11,891 nucleotides of DNA from Pseudomonadota bacterium (GTDB lineage Bacteria > Pseudomonadota > Gammaproteobacteria > Xanthomonadales > Rhodanobacteraceae). The stretch is taken from the NCBI GenBank assembly GCA_021783385.1, contig JAJXTX010000058.1:1-11891 (forward strand), written 5' to 3'. The notes beneath the pieces were generated by a model. That model worked only from the letters and a program-made list of their open reading frames with translations, searched no databases and was not told where the DNA came from. The translations under genes were made by a program, and so were the position numbers. This document shows, in pieces, positions 6,111-11,891 of the stretch. Every line of letters starts with the position of its first letter. The first letter of the stretch is position 1.

Positions 6111-6136
6111 TTTCGGCGTCGCCTGAAAATACTTGA
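6111..6136 (-). promoter_or_regulatory. FliA (sigma-28) promoter of fliC
   Basis: The -35 element TCAAG (6132-6136) and the -10 element GCCGAAA (6111-6117) are separated by exactly 14 bases. The FliA consensus in Pseudomonas-type flagellar systems is TCAAG-N14-GCCGATA, so only one position differs. Transcription would start near 6104 and give a leader of about 90 bases before the fliC ATG. Confidence 0.85.
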
Positions 6137-6224
6137 GCTTCAGCTATGGATATTTTTTCCGGGTCGTGCAAGCCGCACGGACTCACCCGCCGATTGCGCC
6201 ACTCGCAATCCCTGTCGCGACCTG

Positions 6225-6246
6225 AAAAGACGAGCCCGGCGGGCCC
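6225..6246 (-). terminator. Rho-independent terminator after flgL
   Basis: Starting about 30 bases after the flgL stop, the minus strand reads GGGCCC-GCC-GGGCTC, a 6-bp GC stem with one G-T wobble, followed by GTCTTTT. It would separate the flgHIJKL run from fliC, which has its own promoter. Confidence 0.6.
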
Positions 6247-6276
6247 GGACGCTTGCCTGCCGAACGGCGCATTGCC

Positions 6277-7503
6277 CTACTTGATGTAATTGAACAAGGT
6301 CATCGACTTGATCTGCGAAAAGACCTGCTGCGATGCCTGCAGCGCGACCGACTGCGACGACAAATTGCTTATGGCCGTATAGACGTCCACATCTCGTACG
6401 TTCGAGAGTGCGGCCTGATACGTGACACTCAGGTTCTGATAAACGCTTTGCTGCTGATTCAGGGTCGTCATGCGCCCACCAATGGCCACTTCGGTAGCGG
6501 TCACGGCGCTCTTGGTGTTATCGATGGACTCGATTTGCCGATTGAGCGTGTTCGACAGTTGCGCTGCGCTTCCACTGCCCTGGAGCGCGACGATCATGTT
6601 GTTCAGCGTGGTGAAAATATCCTGCGTGCCGCCCGCCTTCACGGCCACCGTGTCACCGGGCGCAGGCGTGCCGCTCATGCTGATCGACATGCCGTTGAAA
6701 CTGATGCTGCCACCATCCTGGTACGTGCCCGCGACCGGGTTGCCCGCGCTGTCCAGCACCGGGCTTCCGCTCGCATTGGCGGCGGTCCAGCTGCCCCCCG
6801 CTCCAAAGCTGATGGTGTAGCCGCCACCACTGGATGCGCTGGCGCTGCTCCAGGCCACCGGGTCGGTCACGCTGTTGGCCCCCACCACCAGGGTTCCGGC
6901 ATTGGCGCTGCCAGCACTGGCGGTGAAGCTGCCGTTGCCGGAGGGGATCGCCATGAACAGGCCGCTGCCGGCGTCACTGGTGGGAATCTGCAGGCCCGGG
7001 CCGGCCGAGGTCATCTGGGTGACGTCCGTCCCCGTATAGGCCACCGCGCCCGAGGCACTCTTCACGAACGGCGTGGTGTTGGTGCTGGTGCCGGCGAACA
7101 GGGCATTGCCATTGGCGTCACTGGCATTGGCCAGTTGCACCAGTTGGTCGCGCAGCTGGCCCAGCTGGGTCGCCATGGCGGAACGATCGCTGCTGGCCAG
7201 CGACCCGTTGATACCCTGGATGGCCATGGATCGCGCGCTGTCGAGCACGTTGCCCACCGAGCTCAGGACAGACTGCTCGCTGGACAGGCGGGTGGTGGCG
7301 TTGTTGATGTTGTTCGTGTACTGCGTATTGGAGGCCAGTATGTGATCGAGGCTGATCATCTGCCCGGCGCCCGCCGGATCGTCCGACGCCACATTGATGC
7401 GCCGCCCGGTGCTGACCTGGTTGCGGGTCGCGGCGAGCGCACTTTGCTGGCTGAGCATCGTGCTGGTCGACTGCTGGTACATCCAGCTGGTGGAAAGGCG
7501 CAT
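6277..7503 (-). CDS. flgL: FlgL hook-filament junction protein (HAP3)
   Basis: FlgL forms the second of the two thin rings joining hook and filament. The 408-residue product shows the flagellin-like ends typical of FlgL: MRLSTSWMYQQST at the start, the RRINVASDDPAGAGQ block (34-48) and helices rich in Gln and Ser, and at the end the segment LQASQQVFSQIKSMTLFNYIK. The centre (about 140-310) is a Gly/Ser/Ala-rich variable domain. There is no cysteine. The ATG at 7503 lies five bases after the flgK stop, with AGAGG eight bases upstream (inside the end of flgK), so the two genes are co-transcribed and probably translated in step. Confidence 0.96.
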   Translation of the reverse strand: MRLSTSWMYQQSTSTMLSQQSALAATRNQVSTGRRINVASDDPAGAGQMISLDHILASNTQYTNNINNATTRLSSEQSVLSSVGNVLDSARSMAIQGINGSLASSDRSAMATQLGQLRDQLVQLANASDANGNALFAGTSTNTTPFVKSASGAVAYTGTDVTQMTSAGPGLQIPTSDAGSGLFMAIPSGNGSFTASAGSANAGTLVVGANSVTDPVAWSSASASSGGGYTISFGAGGSWTAANASGSPVLDSAGNPVAGTYQDGGSISFNGMSISMSGTPAPGDTVAVKAGGTQDIFTTLNNMIVALQGSGSAAQLSNTLNRQIESIDNTKSAVTATEVAIGGRMTTLNQQQSVYQNLSVTYQAALSNVRDVDVYTAISNLSSQSVALQASQQVFSQIKSMTLFNYIK

Positions 7504-7508
7504 GGCGA

Positions 7509-9386
7509 TTACCTCTGGACGGCTGACAGCAGGCTGGAAAAGATGGTCTGCGAGGTGGCGATGATCTGCGCCGACGCCTGATAGGCCTGCTGAAACCTGA
7601 CCATGTTCGCGGCCTCTTCATCCAGGTTCACGCCGGAAACACTCTGCTGGGCAGAAACCGCCTGATGGTTCAGGCTGGTCTGCGTGGTCAGGTTGACGGC
7701 CGCCTGGCTGCCCACGTTGCCGATCATGGTGGTAAGGCTGGCGTAGGCGCCGAGCACCGAGGTGGTGCCGCCGCTGAGCACCCCCAGACTGGCCATGCCG
7801 GCCAGGGTCAGCGCATTGCTGTTGTCGTTGAGCCCGCTGGTGTTGGCCGTCAGCTTGAAGCTGTCGCCGGCCACCGGTGTCCCCGCAAAAGGGATGCTCC
7901 AGCCGTTGGCCGAAATCGACTGGCCAGACGCATAGGTACCGCTCGCCAGCACGGTGCCGCTGCCATCGGTGACCGAGTAGGCATTCGCTGCGGTGAACGT
8001 CACCGTGGCATTGCTGAGCAGCGCCGGGTTGGTGGGGTCGGTGACGACAACGGCACCGGCCGCTGCGCTGCCCGTGTTGGTCGTAGCGGCATTCGTGACG
8101 AGCGCTGCAGCACCAGCGATGCCCTTGGGGTCAGTCATCACCACGGCCAGCCCGGCCGCCACATTGCGGGTGGGCTGGATCTGGTAGCTGTCGCCCGCCT
8201 GCGCCGTACCGGAGACACTGAACGTGAGGCCGTCGGCCGACAGGCTGCCATTCGCATTGGTCGTCAACGCCACGTTTTGCCCGGTGGTGGTCTGCAGGTT
8301 CCACTGCGTGCCGTTGTAGCTGAGTTTGTAATCCGACGCGGTCAGCTGGGAAACATTGCTGATCGTGGCCGTGACCGCCGCATTGCCCAGATTGCCAGCC
8401 GCGCCCAGCACCGCCGGTGCGGGCACGCTGAAGATCGGGGCACCTTGCTTGCCATTGAGATCCAGGCCCCGCGCCTGCTGTGCATTCACGCTGGAGGCAA
8501 GCGCGACCGCCGCCTGACCCAGCTGGTTCTGCACCGGATCGAGCACGTTCGCCCGATAGTCCAGCAGCGCGCCGAGCGTGCCGCCACTGACCCGCGTGGT
8601 GATGTTGCCGCCCGAGCTGTCGAGCACATCCGGACTGGTCGGGTCGTAGGCGTTGCGGGCGGTGGACAACGGATAGAAATTGCTGCCGCTGACCAGCGAC
8701 TGCCCACTGGTGGAATACACACTCACCGAGCCATTGCTCTCGTTGACCGTGGACACCCCGATGTAGCCGGACAGCGTGCTGACCAGCGCGTCACGCTGAT
8801 CCAGCAGCGCGTTGGGCTGGCTGCTGACGTTGGACTGGGTGATCTGCTTGTTGAGGTCGGCAATATTGCTGATGACGCTGTCGATGCTGGTGACGGTACT
8901 GGCGATCTGGCTGCTGACCTGGCCCTGCTGCGAACCCAACTGCTGCCCGAGCGTATTGAAAACGGCCGTCAGCGAGCTGGCGCTGCCAAGCAATGCCTGT
9001 CGCGCCGAGGTGCTGTTCGGCGCACTGGCCACCGCGCCGAACGCACCGTAGAAGCTGTCGAGCGACCCCTGCAGATCACCGCTGGCACTGAGCGTGCTGT
9101 TGAGCGTACTGGCCAGGTCGTTGTACGTGGTTGCCCGCTGCAGACTGGCGTTGCTGCTCCACACCGCACTGGTCAGGTATTGGCTGTACGCGCGCTGCAC
9201 CGCCACCACGTCGACACCGGTGCCGATGGTGTAACGGCCATTGGATTGGGAGATGGCTTCGGTTTGCTGCACCACCTGCCGGCTGTAGCCGGCGGTGTTG
9301 GCGTTGCTGATGTTGTTGCCCACCGTATTGAGCGCCACCTGGGCGGCATTCAGGCCCGAGATGCCGGTGCTGAGCATGTTAGCCAT
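7509..9386 (-). CDS. flgK: FlgK hook-filament junction protein (HAP1)
   Basis: FlgK forms the first junction ring on the distal end of the hook. The 625-residue product begins with the rod/hook N-terminal motif (ISGLNAAQVALNTVGNNISN at 9-28, then NTAGYSRQ), has a long FlgK-type helical domain that includes LLDQRDALVSTLSGYIGVST, a variable Ala/Thr/Ser-rich centre, and ends with the canonical C-terminal motif VNLDEEAANMVRFQQAYQAS followed by AQIIATSQTIFSSLL. There is no cysteine. The ATG at 9386 has AGGA seven bases upstream and lies 18 bases after flgJ, with no room for a separate promoter in the gap. Confidence 0.97.
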   Translation of the reverse strand: MANMLSTGISGLNAAQVALNTVGNNISNANTAGYSRQVVQQTEAISQSNGRYTIGTGVDVVAVQRAYSQYLTSAVWSSNASLQRATTYNDLASTLNSTLSASGDLQGSLDSFYGAFGAVASAPNSTSARQALLGSASSLTAVFNTLGQQLGSQQGQVSSQIASTVTSIDSVISNIADLNKQITQSNVSSQPNALLDQRDALVSTLSGYIGVSTVNESNGSVSVYSTSGQSLVSGSNFYPLSTARNAYDPTSPDVLDSSGGNITTRVSGGTLGALLDYRANVLDPVQNQLGQAAVALASSVNAQQARGLDLNGKQGAPIFSVPAPAVLGAAGNLGNAAVTATISNVSQLTASDYKLSYNGTQWNLQTTTGQNVALTTNANGSLSADGLTFSVSGTAQAGDSYQIQPTRNVAAGLAVVMTDPKGIAGAAALVTNAATTNTGSAAAGAVVVTDPTNPALLSNATVTFTAANAYSVTDGSGTVLASGTYASGQSISANGWSIPFAGTPVAGDSFKLTANTSGLNDNSNALTLAGMASLGVLSGGTTSVLGAYASLTTMIGNVGSQAAVNLTTQTSLNHQAVSAQQSVSGVNLDEEAANMVRFQQAYQASAQIIATSQTIFSSLLSAVQR

Positions 9387-9404
9387 GGGCTATTCCTGAG
9401 CGCT

Positions 9405-10397
9405 TCATTCTGCAGTAGTCGGCAAATTGACGGTGTTCTTGAGCGCCGCCAGTGCCTGGCGCATGACCGGACTGTCGGCGATGGCCACGATCTTGTTGGC
9501 GTAGGCAGGGTCGGTGGCGTAGCTGCCGTGGATCAGCCCGCGCGCAAAACCGAGCACGTCGTCTCCCTTGCCAAGGGCGCCGGCATAGCGGGGATTCTCG
9601 GCAAGCAGCCGCGCATAGTCCTCGAACGACGCTGCCGGGGAGGCGTAGGAGCGGAACTGCGCCTGCCGCCTGACCGGCACGCCCCCCTCGAACTCGAGCG
9701 TCGGCACGTTGACGCGCCCGCCCGCCCAGCCGGCACCGGCCTTCATGCCGAACAGATTGTTGCTGCTGCTGCCGTCCGCGTGTGCCGGCATGTGTTTGCC
9801 CCACTGGGTCTCCAGCGCGGCCTGAGCCAGCACGGCACGCAGCGAGACACCCAGTTTCTGGGCAACCTTGGATGCGTACGGTGCCAGCTCGCTGACAAAC
9901 TGCGCGGCGTTGGCGTAGGTGGCGCCCCCGGGAATCACGCGGGAGGCCGCCTGTCCCGCCGCACCTGCCGCACTGAGCACCGCGCCCAGACGCTGCTGCC
10001 AGTCGTCGGTGGAAGGCGTGGCTGCCGACGGGCTCGCCGCGGTGGTGGCGGGCGACTGGCCGGGCACGGCGGGGCCCGCGGTCGCACCGCCCAGCTGGCG
10101 AACCAGCATGTCGGCAATGCCGAGGCCATGGCCCTGCGCCGAGAGTGTGACCGAGAGCTGCTGATCGAACAGCCCCTGCCAGGCATTGCCGGACTGGCTG
10201 TCAAACAGCGGATCGCCGTAATTGGCATCGCGCATCGACTTCAGCATCATCTGGGTGAAGATGGATTCGAATTGCTTGGCGACGATCGGCAACGCCGCCT
10301 TGCTGTCGGTCTGCGCACGCTGGCGCAGCGCGCTGAAGCCGGACAGGTCGGTCCAGGTGTTGACACTCTGAATCGCGTTGTCGCCGCCGATCGCCAT
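9405..10397 (-). CDS. flgJ: FlgJ two-domain rod cap and peptidoglycan hydrolase
   Basis: FlgJ caps the growing rod and opens the peptidoglycan layer in the periplasm. The 330-residue product has an N-terminal rod-binding domain (about 25-102; AKQFESIFTQMMLKSMRDA at 40-58 and the GLGIADMLVRQL end), an Ala/Pro/Ser/Thr-rich linker (104-131), and a C-terminal glucosaminidase-type domain (about 160-320). The likely catalytic acid is E196 in AQAALETQWG, matching the Glu in the ALESGWG motif of Salmonella FlgJ, and NNLFGMKAG follows as in that family. The two-domain form is the beta/gammaproteobacterial type. The ATG at 10397 shares its A with the flgI TGA (TGATG), and no strong Shine-Dalgarno is seen, so reinitiation after flgI is likely. 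No signal peptide is visible, as expected for export through the flagellar apparatus. Confidence 0.95.
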   Translation of the reverse strand: MAIGGDNAIQSVNTWTDLSGFSALRQRAQTDSKAALPIVAKQFESIFTQMMLKSMRDANYGDPLFDSQSGNAWQGLFDQQLSVTLSAQGHGLGIADMLVRQLGGATAGPAVPGQSPATTAASPSAATPSTDDWQQRLGAVLSAAGAAGQAASRVIPGGATYANAAQFVSELAPYASKVAQKLGVSLRAVLAQAALETQWGKHMPAHADGSSSNNLFGMKAGAGWAGGRVNVPTLEFEGGVPVRRQAQFRSYASPAASFEDYARLLAENPRYAGALGKGDDVLGFARGLIHGSYATDPAYANKIVAIADSPVMRQALAALKNTVNLPTTAE

Positions 10398-11671
10398 CAG
10401 ATCACCACGAGTTCCGCGTGCAGCGCGCCGGCCTGCTTGAGCGCCTGCAGGATCGAAATCAGGTCGCTCGGCGCGGCGCCGACCTGGTTGACCGCACGCA
10501 CGATGGTATCCAGGCTCACACCCGGGCCGAACTTGAACATGTGCCCGCTGCCCTCGCTGATCTGGACGTTGCTGCTCGGCACCACCGCCGTCTTGCCGCC
10601 ACTGAACGGACCCGGCTGGCTGACCAGCGGTTGTTCGCTGATGGTGACTTCGATGCCGCCGTGCGCGACGGCGGCGGCACTCACCCGCACGTCCGAACCG
10701 ATCACCACCGTGCCGGTACGCGAATTGATGACCACGCGCGCCGGCGGGCTGCCGGGATCGACATCCAGACTCTGGATGGCACCGAGCCAGGCAACCTTCT
10801 GTGACGCGTCCTGCGGCCCGCGCACCGAGACCGAACCGCCATCCACGGCAGTTGCGGTACCGGCGCCGTAAACGTGATTGACGGCCTGCGCGATGCGCGC
10901 GGCCGTGGTGAAGTCCGGTGTATCCAGATTGAGCATCATGTTGCCGCTGTTGCCGAACGACGACGGGACGCTGCGTTCGACCGAGGCTCCGTTCGGGATG
11001 CGCCCGCTGTCGGTGCTGTTGATCTGCACGCTGGAGCCGCTCTTGCCCTGCGCGCTGGCGCCTCCGATCACCACGCTGCCCTGCGCGATCGCGTACACAT
11101 TGCCGTCGGCACCACGCAGCGGTGACATCAGCAACTGACCACCACGCAGGCTCTTGGCATTGCCGATCGAGGCCACGGTGACGTCGATGTTCTGGCCAGG
11201 CTTGGCAAACGGCGGCAGATCGGCGGTGATGATCACCGCCGCCGCATTTTTCAGCTGCGGGCGCGCATTCGCCGGCACCGTGATGCCGAACTGCTGCAGC
11301 ATGTTTTCCAGACTTTGCGTGGTGAATGGCGTCTGCGTGGTCTGATCGCCACTGCCGTCCAGGCCCACCACCAGGCCATAGCCGATCAGCTGGTTGCTGC
11401 GCACACCGCCGACCGAGACCAGATCGCGGATCTTGTCGGCATGCGCGGGGGCAGCCAGCGCCACCATCAGGCATGCCAGCATGCCCACGGTAGCCGAGCG
11501 CCAGCGCGACAAGGCCTCACGCACTTCCGCGCGCCGCGCGGCACCGACGTCGCGTTCGACCGGCGCGCGCATCGGTTGGGACGCCGCGCGGGCCGGATCG
11601 GTGCTCGCGCCCCCCCTGCTCCCGCCAGTGCGTGCGTGCGGGAACGGTTCCGTCTTCGGGCGTGCTTTCAT
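10397..11671 (-). CDS. flgI: FlgI flagellar P-ring protein precursor
   Basis: FlgI forms the periplasmic P-ring around the rod. From the ATG at 11671, which overlaps the flgH stop as TGATG, the product is 424 residues. The signal peptide hydrophobic core is [17 protein letters not shown] (62-78), with cleavage expected after A78. The mature part [20 protein letters not shown] onward is 346 residues, the usual mature length, and contains [11 protein letters not shown] and the C-terminal [17 protein letters not shown]. About 50 Arg/Pro/Ala-rich residues precede a normal signal peptide, so the true start may be internal: ATG at 11572, GTG at 11524 (giving a 29-residue signal peptide) or TTG at 11512. 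None of these has a convincing Shine-Dalgarno. A run of seven G (coding strand, 11610-11616) lies in the extension. Confidence 0.94.
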   Translation of the reverse strand: MKARPKTEPFPHARTGGSRGGASTDPARAASQPMRAPVERDVGAARRAEVREALSRWRSATVGMLACLMVALAAPAHADKIRDLVSVGGVRSNQLIGYGLVVGLDGSGDQTTQTPFTTQSLENMLQQFGITVPANARPQLKNAAAVIITADLPPFAKPGQNIDVTVASIGNAKSLRGGQLLMSPLRGADGNVYAIAQGSVVIGGASAQGKSGSSVQINSTDSGRIPNGASVERSVPSSFGNSGNMMLNLDTPDFTTAARIAQAVNHVYGAGTATAVDGGSVSVRGPQDASQKVAWLGAIQSLDVDPGSPPARVVINSRTGTVVIGSDVRVSAAAVAHGGIEVTISEQPLVSQPGPFSGGKTAVVPSSNVQISEGSGHMFKFGPGVSLDTIVRAVNQVGAAPSDLISILQALKQAGALHAELVVI

Positions 11672-11891
11672 CAGAACGGCATCCATTTGGAATTGAAGAA
11701 GCGCGCCAGCCAGCCCTGGCTGTTGGCATCGGCGAGCGATCCGCGCCCGGTGTAGCTGATCCGGGCATCGGCCACGCGCGTCGAGGCGACCGTGTTGTCC
11801 TGGCCGATATCCTGCGGACGCACGATGCCGGCGATGCGCACCAGCTCCTGGCCCTGGTTGATCGTCAGCCACTTTTCGCCGCGCACCATCA
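11671..11891 (-). CDS. flgH: FlgH flagellar L-ring lipoprotein (C-terminal fragment)
   Basis: Only the last 73 or so residues are in the window; the lipoprotein signal and most of the protein lie to the right. The visible end has the standard FlgH features: a basic segment [18 protein letters not shown], then the [21 protein letters not shown] block and the terminal [14 protein letters not shown]. FlgH forms the outer-membrane L-ring that works with FlgI as a bushing. Its TGA overlaps the flgI ATG by one base. Confidence 0.93.
   Translation of the reverse strand, partial: MVRGEKWLTINQGQELVRIAGIVRPQDIGQDNTVASTRVADARISYTGRGSLADANSQGWLARFFNSKWMPF

Noticed and set aside
6253..7581. Long plus-strand open frame opposite flgL
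   Set aside because: Antisense to flgL with arbitrary composition; no ribosome-binding site or domain seen.
7665..10871. A plus-strand open frame of more than 1000 codons opposite flgK, flgJ and flgI
   Set aside because: It is antisense to three clearly recognised flagellar genes, its product is an arbitrary Arg/Gly/Ala/His-rich sequence without a known motif, and long antisense frames are expected from the codon bias of GC-rich genes.
11610..11616. Seven-G run as a proven phase-variation switch for flgI
   Set aside because: It lies in a segment that may not be translated, and seven bases is short for known switching tracts; kept only as part of the flgI start finding.
1..11891. Mobile elements, CRISPR arrays, tRNA or rRNA genes, toxin-antitoxin or defence genes
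   Set aside because: I saw no terminal repeats, transposase motifs, regularly spaced repeats, RNA gene signatures or defence domains; the window is accounted for by flagellar genes and their control regions.

Overview
The window is a GC-rich stretch of a gammaproteobacterial chromosome, and every gene I can support lies on the minus strand. It is the late part of a polar-type flagellar locus. In transcription order (right to left) it reads flgH (C-terminal end only), flgI, flgJ, flgK, flgL, fliC, fliD, fliS, a small FliT-position gene, a PilZ-like gene, and the sigma-54 activator fleQ (cut by the left edge). A two-domain FlgJ, a FleQ-type master regulator and a degenerate PilZ protein between the fliDS cluster and fleQ together suggest Xanthomonadales/Lysobacterales, perhaps Rhodanobacteraceae. 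That taxonomic call is inference.

Right part (about 6277-11891): flgH-flgI-flgJ-flgK-flgL form a tight run. flgH/flgI and flgI/flgJ share one-base TGATG stop/start overlaps, and the later gaps are 18 and 5 bases. These genes encode the L-ring, P-ring, rod cap/muramidase and the two hook-filament junction proteins. A probable rho-independent terminator follows flgL.

Middle part (2165-6276): fliC has its own leader with a very good FliA (sigma-28) promoter, TCAAG-N14-GCCGAAA, and a leader hairpin. After fliC come a weak terminator, a candidate sigma-54 promoter embedded in a large inverted repeat, and then fliD-fliS-fliT-like, with fliS and the fliT-like gene overlapping by GTGA.

Left part (1-2164): the PilZ-like gene has a candidate sigma-54 promoter that resembles the one before fliD. 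It is followed by a 397-base intergenic region leading to fleQ. This region is the most information-rich non-coding DNA in the window. It holds two perfect TGTGA-N6-TCACA (CRP/Vfr/Clp-type) sites 33 bp apart, a perfect 20-bp palindrome, and a further sigma-54-like element.

Taken together, FleQ with RpoN probably drives the middle genes (fliDS and perhaps pilZ), FliA drives flagellin, and fleQ itself appears to be under a CRP-family regulator. I found no mobile element, CRISPR array, tRNA, rRNA or clearly novel system. The interest lies in regulatory architecture and a few atypical proteins.
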